From Firmicutes bacterium CAG:95 (GTDB taxonomy: Bacteria; Bacillota; Clostridia; Lachnospirales; Lachnospiraceae), in the NCBI GenBank assembly GCA_000438155.1, contig FR902904.1, positions 8,407 to 16,385 on the forward strand: 7,979 nucleotides of DNA. The letters run 5' to 3'. The position numbers were made by a program, and so were the translations under genes. Each line of letters begins with the position of its first letter. Position 1 is the first letter of the stretch. Shown piece after piece: positions 1 to 5,068 of this stretch. The notes below the pieces were generated by a model, which saw only the letters and a program-made list of their open reading frames with translations, was not told where the DNA came from and ran no database searches.

Positions 1-1
1 A

Positions 2-217
2 GCAGGAATCCTGCTGGTGATTGCATGGGTTACAGAGAAATGTAAGATTTACCTTCCTACCAGACATTACAGCCAGGATGAGATGATGATCAGTATGGCA
101 GCGTCAATGCTTGGGTTTTCCATCGTTTCACTGATTACACTGATTTACAATCTGATTCACCATATGTCACACAGAGACTTGTCCAATAAAAGAATCCCTT
201 CCTCCCAGCATGGTTAA
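2..217 (+). CDS. C-terminal end of an unidentified membrane protein (partial)
   Basis: The reading frame is open from the left edge of the window, so this is the 3' end of a longer gene. The GTG at 17 lies inside the frame and is not a likely start. About 71 residues are visible. The first ten (AGILLVIAWV) look like the end of a membrane helix, followed by a short charged loop (TEKCKIYLPTRHYSQDEM). A second hydrophobic helix (about residues 30-50, ending SLITLIYNLI) follows, then a positively charged, probably cytoplasmic tail with HH, HR and NKR. The TAA stop falls in the loop of the hairpin at 194-233, so the gene and its terminator overlap. I do not recognise the family from this fragment. 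It is an integral membrane protein, but transporter, sensor or enzyme cannot be told apart. Confidence 0.6.
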   Translation, partial: AGILLVIAWVTEKCKIYLPTRHYSQDEMMISMAASMLGFSIVSLITLIYNLIHHMSHRDLSNKRIPSSQHG

Positions 218-244
218 GCCGGGATGAAGGGATCCTCTGTTTTT
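194..244. terminator. Hairpin terminator, probably bidirectional, between the membrane protein gene and pyrI
   Basis: ATCCCTTC at 194-201 pairs with GAAGGGAT at 226-233. After one mismatch, TCCC (203-206) pairs with GGGA (221-224). On the plus strand the stem is followed by CCTCTG and five T (240-244). On the minus strand the same stem is followed by TTCTTTTATT. It can therefore end both the upstream membrane gene and the convergent pyrBI transcript. Confidence 0.75.
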
Positions 245-275
245 AAAAGAGTGTTGAAATTATTATTCCAACATC

Positions 276-710
276 TTAGCGGATTTCTCCGTCATATTTT
301 TCTTCACAGTATTTGCAGCGGTAGATTTCTTTTTCCTCATCAGCCAGAACGAATACATGAGGAAGTCCCTGCTCGATGGAAGTGATGCAGCGGGGGTTCT
401 TACAGTGGATGACATTGCGGATTTCCTTCGGAAGCTGGAGCTCCTTCTTGGATACAATTTTGCCGTCCTTGATGACATTTACTGTGATATTATGGTCGAT
501 GAACGCCAGAACATCCAGGTCTAACATATCAATATCACATTCCACCTTCAGAATGTCTTTTTTCCCAAGCTTGTTGCTGCGGGCGTTCTTAATGATGGCC
601 ACGGTGCAGTCCAGCTTATCCAGTTGTAGATGATGGTAAATCGCAAGACTCTTTCCTGCTTTAATATGATCTAATACAAATCCTTCTTCGATCTTTCCTA
701 CATTTAACAT
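276..710 (-). CDS. pyrI: Aspartate carbamoyltransferase regulatory chain
   Basis: This is the non-catalytic allosteric subunit of ATCase. It binds nucleotides in its N-terminal domain and docks to PyrB through a C-terminal zinc domain. The 144-residue product has the expected size (E. coli 153). The zinc ligands are all visible: C103 and C108 (CKNPRC), then C132 and C135 (CKYC). From a recalled alignment with E. coli PyrI, the nucleotide-site residues D19, H20, K60 and K94 correspond to D14, H15, K55 and K88 here, so effector binding looks intact (inference). The ATG is preceded by a strong AGGAAGGA site. The gene lies 56 bases downstream of pyrB on the same strand with no terminator between them, so the two are very probably cotranscribed. 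The family assignment is firm. Whether CTP, UTP or ATP is the effector in this organism cannot be read from sequence. Confidence 0.96.
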   Translation of the reverse strand: MLNVGKIEEGFVLDHIKAGKSLAIYHHLQLDKLDCTVAIIKNARSNKLGKKDILKVECDIDMLDLDVLAFIDHNITVNVIKDGKIVSKKELQLPKEIRNVIHCKNPRCITSIEQGLPHVFVLADEEKEIYRCKYCEEKYDGEIR

Positions 711-766
711 GAATTTGTCCTTCCTTTTCTGAGTGATTAATAAATGGGTGGGCTGAATAGCTTCGT

Positions 767-1681
767 TTACACATGAATTTCAAGCAGTGTCAGAATTAGC
801 GCCATGCGGACATACACACCGTACTGCACCTGCTTGAAATAAGCTGCTCTCGGATCATCGTCTACCTCTACCGAAATTTCATTGACACGCGGCAGGGGAT
901 GAAGTATCAGCATATCAGGTTTAGCGAGTTTCATTTTGGCTTTATCAAGAATATAGAAGTCTTTCAGGCGGACATAATCTTCTTCGTTGAAGAAACGTTC
1001 CTTCTGGACTCTGGTCATATATAGGATGTCCAGATCCTGCATTACATCATCTAATTTAATGACTTCCTTATAAGGAATGTTCTTTTCCTTCAGCAGATCG
1101 GTAATGTAATCCGGAATGCGAAGCTCCATCGGAGAGATGAAGATGAAGTTGATATTTTCGTAGCGCATGAGTGCGTGGATCAGGGAATGCACGGTACGGC
1201 CGAACTTCAGGTCTCCGCAAAGACCGATGGTAAAGCTTTCAATCGATCCCTTTAAGGAACGGATAGTCAGCAGATCCGTGAGCGTCTGTGTCGGATGCTG
1301 GTGTCCACCGTCACCGGCGTTAATAACCGGGATGGAAGAGTGGCTTGCAGCAACCATCGGGGCACCTTCCTTGGGATGACGCATGGCACAGATGTCTGCA
1401 AAGCAGGAAATAACGCGGATGGTATCGGCAACACTTTCTCCTTTGGTTGCAGATGAAGAGTTGGCATCGGAAAAGCCGAGCACGCTTCCACCCAGGTTCA
1501 ACATTGCGGACTCAAAGCTTAGCCGGGTACGGGTACTCGGTTCATAAAAGCAGGTTGCCAGTTTCTTTCCTGCGCAGGCATGGGCGTACTTGTCCATGTG
1601 ATGCTCAATATCATTGGCCAGATTGAAGATCTGGTCGAGTTCTTCCACACTGAAATCCAGAGGGCTCATTACATGTCTCAT
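767..1681 (-). CDS. pyrB: Aspartate carbamoyltransferase catalytic chain
   Basis: This cytosolic enzyme condenses carbamoyl phosphate with L-aspartate to N-carbamoyl-L-aspartate, the committed step of de novo pyrimidine synthesis. The 304-residue length is normal. Family signatures run in order: carbamoyl-phosphate loop STRTR (49-53) in YEPSTRTRLSFES; the mobile loop lysine K80 in TKGES; R101-H102-P103; HQHPTQ (127-132); GDLKFGRTVHS (156-166) with R162; R224 and Q226 in MTRVQKERF for aspartate binding; and HPLPRVNEI (261-269). All active-site residues I can check are present. The ATG has an AAAAGGAGAA ribosome site just upstream. With pyrI immediately downstream, the enzyme should be the regulated catalytic/regulatory holoenzyme rather than the bare trimer found in Bacillus. 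The window shows no other pyrimidine gene. Confidence 0.98.
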   Translation of the reverse strand: MRHVMSPLDFSVEELDQIFNLANDIEHHMDKYAHACAGKKLATCFYEPSTRTRLSFESAMLNLGGSVLGFSDANSSSATKGESVADTIRVISCFADICAMRHPKEGAPMVAASHSSIPVINAGDGGHQHPTQTLTDLLTIRSLKGSIESFTIGLCGDLKFGRTVHSLIHALMRYENINFIFISPMELRIPDYITDLLKEKNIPYKEVIKLDDVMQDLDILYMTRVQKERFFNEEDYVRLKDFYILDKAKMKLAKPDMLILHPLPRVNEISVEVDDDPRAAYFKQVQYGVYVRMALILTLLEIHV

Positions 1682-1700
1682 AGGGTTCTCCTTTTAAATT

Positions 1701-1729
1701 TGTATATTTTCTTTCGTTACTGCTGTAAA
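1701..1729 (-). promoter_or_regulatory. Candidate pyrB promoter
   Basis: Read on the minus strand, TTTACA (1724-1729) is followed after exactly 17 bases by TATACA (1701-1706). Matches to consensus are 5/6 and 4/6. Transcription would start near 1694-1700 in an A/T stretch (AATTTAAAAG), leaving a very short leader that begins at or just before the ribosome site. I see no PyrR-binding consensus or antiterminator/terminator pair between here and pyrB. An upstream promoter inside 1730-1784 is the alternative. Confidence 0.45.
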
Positions 1730-1784
1730 AAAACAAATGTCTGTCTGCACAGCCGCCTGTTTTCCTGTACATCAGTACATCATG

Positions 1785-1815
1785 AAAAGGGTCGAAGAGA
1801 AATCTCTTCGACCTT
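1785..1815 (-). terminator. Rho-independent terminator of the nitroreductase gene
   Basis: A near-perfect 12-bp stem is formed by 1788-1799 and 1804-1815 (core GGTCGAAGAG/CTCTTCGACC, one G-T pair), with a four-base loop. On the minus strand it begins 9 bases after the nitroreductase stop, and the run CCCTTTTC closes it. It separates the nitroreductase from pyrBI, which therefore needs its own promoter. Confidence 0.85.
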
Positions 1816-1824
1816 ACTTTACGT

Positions 1825-2367
1825 TTAATGGATAAATGATAATAAATCCGCTACCGGCTTACGTTTGGGAGCAGCGGGTTCTTCGTCAGGATATCCGACA
1901 GCAATTAAAGCAGCTACTTCCTGATTCTCAGGAATCTCTAAAATAGAAGCAACCTTCGCATCATCAAAGATACCAAGGATGACAGAACCAAGTCCCTGTT
2001 CGTAGGCAGCCAGACAAAAACTCTGGGAAGCTATACCGGCATCAAACATCTGCCAACGGTCACCTTTTGATGTTGTGAAAGAACCATCTCTTTCATAACC
2101 ACTGCGGCCTTTGATATAAGTTAAGACCATCAGTACGGGAGCATTTTTGATGATGACACCATTGTTGGCAAACATTTCTGCACAACTGTCAGCAATTTGT
2201 TCCTTCTTTTCACCGTCTACTGCGATATAACGGGTGATCTGGGTATGCTTCCAGCTTGGAGAATAAGAAGCAGTTTCAACGATCCCGGACAGAAGCTCTC
2301 CGGATACCTTCTGATCCTTAAATTTACGGATACTGCGACGTCCTTTAATACATTCCTTAGCGGTCAT
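1825..2367 (-). CDS. Nitroreductase-family FMN oxidoreductase
   Basis: This is a flavin (FMN) oxidoreductase of the nitroreductase superfamily, expected to be cytosolic and to transfer electrons from NAD(P)H to an unknown acceptor. The 180 residues carry the family marks in order: RRSIRKF (10-16), whose arginines and serine contact FMN phosphate; a SPSWKHTQ segment (36-43) where many relatives have APS-N-QPW; NAPVLMVL (75-82); the central helix FDAGIASQSFCLAAYEQGLG (108-127); and VAALIAVGYPDEE (151-163), with PKRKPVADLL near the C-terminus. At 180 residues it belongs to the shorter type. I chose ATG at 2367, not GTG at 2373: AAAGGAG at 2375-2381 is 7 bases from the ATG but only 1 base from the GTG. 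It has its own promoter and terminator, so it appears monocistronic. The physiological substrate is unknown. Confidence 0.9.
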   Translation of the reverse strand: MTAKECIKGRRSIRKFKDQKVSGELLSGIVETASYSPSWKHTQITRYIAVDGEKKEQIADSCAEMFANNGVIIKNAPVLMVLTYIKGRSGYERDGSFTTSKGDRWQMFDAGIASQSFCLAAYEQGLGSVILGIFDDAKVASILEIPENQEVAALIAVGYPDEEPAAPKRKPVADLLSFIH

Positions 2368-2374
2368 ATTCACA

Positions 2375-2381
2375 CTCCTTT
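2375..2381 (-). promoter_or_regulatory. Ribosome binding site that decides the nitroreductase start
   Basis: On the minus strand, AAAGGAG lies 7 bases before ATG 2367 and only 1 base before GTG 2373. The spacing matches that of the folP site in this window, so ATG 2367 is the start. Confidence 0.75.
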
Positions 2382-2412
2382 CGTCAATAAAACCAACTCA
2401 CATATTTTTCTT

Positions 2413-2441
2413 ATCATAGCATATAGAGAAAAGACTTTCAA
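2413..2441 (-). promoter_or_regulatory. Sigma-A type promoter of the nitroreductase gene
   Basis: On the minus strand, TTGAAA (2436-2441), a 17-base spacer and TATGAT (2413-2418) each match the vegetative consensus at 5/6. The expected start is near 2406, giving a leader of about 40 bases. Three ATAAAAAC repeats sit directly upstream (2454-2485). Confidence 0.75.
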
Positions 2442-2453
2442 CGAGGAAAAACA

Positions 2454-2485
2454 GTTTTTATAGTTTTTATGGTTACGGTTTTTAT
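2454..2485 (-). repeat. Three copies of ATAAAAAC upstream of the nitroreductase promoter
   Basis: The plus strand reads GTTTTTAT at 2454-2461, 2463-2470 and 2478-2485, with start-to-start spacing of 9 and 15 bases. Relative to the predicted nitroreductase start they cover about -48 to -80, where UP elements or activator sites lie. They may also serve the divergent PH-domain gene. Confidence 0.5.
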
Positions 2486-2506
2486 GAACGATATACGGGG
2501 AAATAA

Positions 2507-2535
2507 TTGCAATCTGGTGGGGGATATGCTACCAT
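2507..2535 (+). promoter_or_regulatory. Weak candidate promoter for the PH-domain gene
   Basis: TTGCAA (2507-2512), 17 bases, then TACCAT (2530-2535); each hexamer matches 4/6. It would give a leader of about 100 bases. This is the best pair I found between the divergent genes, but it is not convincing alone. The rest of 2536-2642 holds a leader stem (2568-2610) and no gene. Confidence 0.25.
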
Positions 2536-2567
2536 TCAAGAGGATGTAACAATTCTAAGTTATGCGG

Positions 2568-2610
2568 ATTGCCTGCCGGAATTCCTGTATTTGGGCAGAA
2601 TAGGGGCAAT
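2568..2610 (+). other. Possible leader hairpin before the PH-domain gene
   Basis: ATTGC (2568-2572) can pair with GCAAT (2606-2610), and the adjoining CTGCC (2573-2577) with GGCAG (2594-2598). A 7-base bulge lies on the 3' side and a GGAATTCC palindrome in the loop. No T-run follows, so it is not a terminator. No riboswitch class is recognisable. Confidence 0.25.
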
Positions 2611-2642
2611 TACCGTTACAGAGAAGAAAGGCGGATTGAAAT

Positions 2643-3047
2643 ATGGCAGAAATGATGAGCGAAGATCAATACATGGAACGCAAAAGATGGGTTTTTTTAG
2701 GCCTTCCGTTTACTTTTACCACATATCATGTTGCAGAGAATGTAATCACCATCGATAGCGGATTTTTCCGTAAGGTGGAGAATGACTGCTATATGTACAA
2801 GGTACAGGATGTGGAGCTGGTAGCCACTTTTTTTGAAAGAATTGCCGGTCTTGGAACGGTAGTCTGCTATACCGGAGATACCACACATCCGAAGCTTATG
2901 CTGGAGCATATTAAGAATGCGAAGACCATTAAGAACTATATTCTGGAGGCATCCGAGAATGCCCGTATGAAGAGACGTACCCTGAACACCCTGAATATCG
3001 GTGCGGAAGCAATGGATGATATGGACGGGGCAGGCCTGGATGAATAA
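2643..3047 (+). CDS. Small bacterial PH-domain (bPH_2-like) protein
   Basis: The 134-residue protein contains one bacterial pleckstrin-homology-like fold of the bPH_2/YdbS-YdbT type, roughly residues 14-105. The pattern seen is RKRWVFLGLPFTFTTYHVAE (strand, turn, strand), then ITIDSGFFRK, YMYKVQDVEL (the usual Y-+-V/I-x-D-I/V position), FFERIAGLGTV, and a closing TTHPKLMLEHIKN plus helix. Unlike the paired membrane versions, it has no transmembrane helix, so it is probably cytosolic or membrane-peripheral. The C-terminal tail is acidic (AMDDMDGAGLDE). The start at 2643 is preceded by AAGGCGG at 8 bases; ATG codons at 2652 and 2655 are alternatives. It stands alone, between a divergent flavoprotein gene and a strong terminator. 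The function of these stand-alone proteins is not established, and I infer none here. Confidence 0.75.
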   Translation: MAEMMSEDQYMERKRWVFLGLPFTFTTYHVAENVITIDSGFFRKVENDCYMYKVQDVELVATFFERIAGLGTVVCYTGDTTHPKLMLEHIKNAKTIKNYILEASENARMKRRTLNTLNIGAEAMDDMDGAGLDE

Positions 3048-3074
3048 AATATTGGGCTTTACAGGGAAATGCAT

Positions 3075-3104
3075 AAAAGAGTTCGCTTTTAGCGGACTCT
3101 TTTT
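3075..3104 (+). terminator. Rho-independent terminator after the PH-domain gene
   Basis: AAAAGAGTTCGC (3075-3086) pairs with GCGGACTCTTTT (3092-3103), a 12-bp stem with one G-T pair and a 5-base loop. T-rich sequence is built into the 3' arm. The A-rich 5' arm means the stem could also act on the minus strand for the convergent membrane gene. Confidence 0.8.
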
Positions 3105-3106
3105 GG

Positions 3107-3134
3107 ATAAGTGCGTCCGGCGGCGCTTATTTTT
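3107..3134 (+). terminator. Second stacked terminator hairpin
   Basis: ATAAGTGC (3107-3114) pairs with GCGCTTAT (3123-3130) with one G-T pair and a GC-rich 8-base loop, followed by TTTTT (3130-3134). It lies two bases after the previous hairpin and ends 11 bases before the stop of the convergent gene at 3146. Confidence 0.65.
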
Positions 3135-3145
3135 AACCGGTTATT

Positions 3146-3544
3146 TTAAGATCTGGTATTGAGCAGCTTTTCGTAGATTAATCCTACAACGAACCAGCAG
3201 GGAAAGAAGTCTAACCGGATGACCCTGCCGATCTGCCATTTGTTCTTTACATAGTCCCAGGGGCAGATATTGTGTCTTTTAAGAAATTTGCCGGAGAAAA
3301 ATTCCGCAGCGAAGATCAGGATGGCATAAATTGTGCCGCGCCATACTATGGACAGATGCTTGAACAGCTGGGAGAGCGGACCTAAAATACAGGCACACCC
3401 ATAGATAGGGAACATCCACAGGGAGGACTGTCCCATGAGCTTCCATTCCCTCCGGCGCAGGGAAGAAAGTGCGGTAAATACAATTTCAAGGCCCCATCCA
3501 AGAAGGCCGCATTTACAAAAGTCAGTCAGTAGTTTTTTCATCAT
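3146..3544 (-). CDS. CmpB-like (putative type IV ABC-transporter family) membrane protein
   Basis: This is a 132-residue integral membrane protein with about four hydrophobic segments: residues 9-26, 43-61, 66-85 and 111-128. Conserved features I recognise from the clostridial 'putative ABC-transporter type IV' family are GWGLE (16-20), the G-Q-S-S-L-W-M-F-P-I-Y-G stretch (38-49), CPWDY (94-98) and the IRLDFFPCWFVVGLIYE end (109-125). There is no ATPase next to it, and the family's transport role is only putative. I set the start at ATG 3544 (MMKK, beside the first helix). An upstream in-frame ATG at 3649 would add 35 residues with no family resemblance and no ribosome site. The site before 3544 is also weak, with only a TTGGAA-like stretch. 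It is divergent from folC and convergent with the PH gene. Confidence 0.7.
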   Translation of the reverse strand: MMKKLLTDFCKCGLLGWGLEIVFTALSSLRRREWKLMGQSSLWMFPIYGCACILGPLSQLFKHLSIVWRGTIYAILIFAAEFFSGKFLKRHNICPWDYVKNKWQIGRVIRLDFFPCWFVVGLIYEKLLNTRS

Positions 3545-3564
3545 GTTCCAAGTATGTCCGAAAA

Positions 3565-3598
3565 TCCGGAAACTATGCAGCGCTCCGGAACCATGCAG
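3565..3598. repeat. Pair of imperfect direct repeats between the membrane gene and folC
   Basis: TCCGGAAACTATGCAG (3565-3580) and TCCGGAACCATGCAG (3584-3598) differ by one substitution and one base gap. They start 19 bases apart, close to two helical turns, and each begins with the palindrome TCCGGA. They lie upstream of both gene starts, directly before a TATGAT (3601-3606) that could be a plus-strand -10 element for folC without a good -35. Placement suits an operator, but no regulator is known. Confidence 0.45.
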
Positions 3599-3672
3599 CT
3601 TATGATGGGAGAAACATAGAAAACCTGCATTTACAGGGACATTTGACATGAATCTCAGATGAGGGGAGAAGC

Positions 3673-5010
3673 ATGAACGAAAAAGAAACGTCAGCGTATA
3701 TTGAAGAATTAAAAAAATACGGAAGTGTTCCGGGGCTTACCAATATCCGAAATCTTTGTGAAAAGCTGGGACATCCGGAGAGGGAGTTGTCTTTTGTACA
3801 CATAGCAGGAACGAACGGAAAGGGGTCTACGCTTTCTTTTCTTTCCGAGGTCCTGAAATGTGCAGGATTTAAGGTGGGAAAGTATGTTTCACCAACGATT
3901 TTGGATTACCGGGAGCGCATTCAGGTAAATGACCGGATGATTTCAAAACGCTCGCTGTCACAGGGGATGACACTCTGTCGGGAAAAGTGTGAAGAGCTCG
4001 TAGCGGAGGGGCAGCCGCATCCGACTGCCTTCGAGGTTGAAACAGCACTTGCATTCTGGTATTTTAAGGAACAGAAATGCAAGATCGTCGTATTGGAAAC
4101 AGGGCTTGGGGGAGAGCTGGATGCCACGAATATTGTGACGAATACCTTAGTTGAAGTTTTTACCTCCATCAGTCTTGATCATATGGGAATTTTAGGAAGC
4201 ACTCTTTCAGAGATTGCAGCGGTGAAAGCCGGAATTATTAAGAAAGGCTCCATAGCGGTCACAACGGCGCAGGAGCCGGAGGTTATGGAGGTTCTGAAGT
4301 TCCGGGCGCAAAGGGAAGGTGTTCCTTTGATGGAAGCTGCTCCTTTGGAGGCAGGGCAGGTGAAGAGCAGTCTGAGCGGTCAGACCTTTTCTTATAAGGA
4401 GTTTTCGAAAGTACAGATTTCACTTCTTGGAAGATACCAGATTGAGAATGCGGTACTGGCTTTGGAAACCATACGGGCCTTGCGGATGCAGACACTTCAG
4501 GGGCATCCCATAATTATTCCGGATAAGGCAGTACTGCAGGGCATGAAAAATGCCGTATGGCCAGGGAGATTTCAGATTGTTGCAAGGAAGCCCATCTTTA
4601 TTGCAGATGGAGCACATAACCGGGACGGAGCAGCAAGGCTTGCAGAATCGCTTCAATATTATTTTCCACAGAAGCATATGATCTTCATCATGGGAATTCT
4701 GCGCGATAAGGAGCAGGAAGAGATTGTGAAGGCTACTGTGCCGCTCGCCGATCAGGTACTGACGATTTCCACGAAGGGAGCACGGGGCTTTTCGGCCTTA
4801 GAACTTGCGGAAATCTGTTCCCGATATCAGGAAAGGGTTACGGCAACAGATGGAATTCAGGAGGCCTTAGAGCTTGCATATCTCATGGCATCCCCGGAGG
4901 ATGTTATCGTGGCATTCGGTTCACTTTCCTTCTTAGGAGAGCTGTTACCACAGGTAGAGCAGATCGCAGTACAGAAAGTGAAGAAGAAGGGAAGTCTGTT
5001 TAATATCTGA
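3673..5010 (+). CDS. folC: Folylpolyglutamate synthase / dihydrofolate synthase
   Basis: This ATP-dependent Mur-ligase-family enzyme adds L-glutamate to dihydropteroate and/or polyglutamate tails to folates in the cytosol. The 445 residues cover the ATPase domain (about 1-290) and the C-terminal glutamate-ligase domain. Visible motifs: P-loop GTNGKGST (46-53); YVSPTILDYRERIQ (72-85), the pteroate-side SP...ERI loop; TAFEVETALAF (119-129); ETGLGGELDATN (143-154); SLDHMGILG (168-176); K186 in AAVKAGIIK, the expected carbamylated lysine; LGRYQIENA (253-261); WPGRF (297-301); DGAHN (313-317); and FGSLSFLGELL near the end. E149 stands where the family usually has arginine (GGRLDATN). The ATG follows a GAGGGGAG site. 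It is first in a folC-folP-folBK unit. Whether it has one or both activities cannot be decided by eye. Confidence 0.95.
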   Translation: MNEKETSAYIEELKKYGSVPGLTNIRNLCEKLGHPERELSFVHIAGTNGKGSTLSFLSEVLKCAGFKVGKYVSPTILDYRERIQVNDRMISKRSLSQGMTLCREKCEELVAEGQPHPTAFEVETALAFWYFKEQKCKIVVLETGLGGELDATNIVTNTLVEVFTSISLDHMGILGSTLSEIAAVKAGIIKKGSIAVTTAQEPEVMEVLKFRAQREGVPLMEAAPLEAGQVKSSLSGQTFSYKEFSKVQISLLGRYQIENAVLALETIRALRMQTLQGHPIIIPDKAVLQGMKNAVWPGRFQIVARKPIFIADGAHNRDGAARLAESLQYYFPQKHMIFIMGILRDKEQEEIVKATVPLADQVLTISTKGARGFSALELAEICSRYQERVTATDGIQEALELAYLMASPEDVIVAFGSLSFLGELLPQVEQIAVQKVKKKGSLFNI

Positions 5011-5055
5011 TTATATTTGCAGCAGTAAAGACCGCAGGTATGTGATTTAAGGAAT

Positions 5056-5061
5056 AAGGAG
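5056..5061 (+). promoter_or_regulatory. Ribosome binding site of folP
   Basis: AAGGAG ends 7 bases before the ATG at 5069 and supports that start. The 58-base folC-folP gap contains no hairpin or T-run that would split the operon. Confidence 0.7.
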
Positions 5062-5068
5062 AAAAATA

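Noticed and set aside
1267..1491. Minus-strand open frame inside pyrB, and other frames inside pyrB (1167-1379 +, 1580-1828 +)
   Set aside because: They overlap a complete pyrB with all catalytic motifs, have odd composition and no ribosome site; they are shadows.
1690..1772. A pyrL-like leader peptide from ATG 1772 with Phe-Phe codons at the T7 run
   Set aside because: No ribosome site precedes it, the frame runs on into pyrB, and no terminator stem with a T-run follows. The resemblance to the E. coli leader is too thin.
2507..2758. Plus-strand open frame starting in the leader of the PH-domain gene
   Set aside because: It overlaps the PH gene in another frame, and its product (CREC, HHR end) resembles no family. 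The in-frame PH protein has a clear domain and ribosome site.
2697..3074. 125-residue minus-strand frame opposite the PH-domain gene
   Set aside because: It is antisense to a recognisable domain protein, has no family resemblance, and runs to the edge of the terminator hairpin.
3643..3648. TTGACA just before folC as a perfect -35
   Set aside because: Seventeen bases on lies the ribosome site, not a -10 element; the folC start codon would be too close.
3545..3649. N-terminal extension of the CmpB-like protein from ATG 3649
   Set aside because: There is no ribosome site before 3649, the added 35 residues do not look like the family, and the stretch contains the intergenic repeats.
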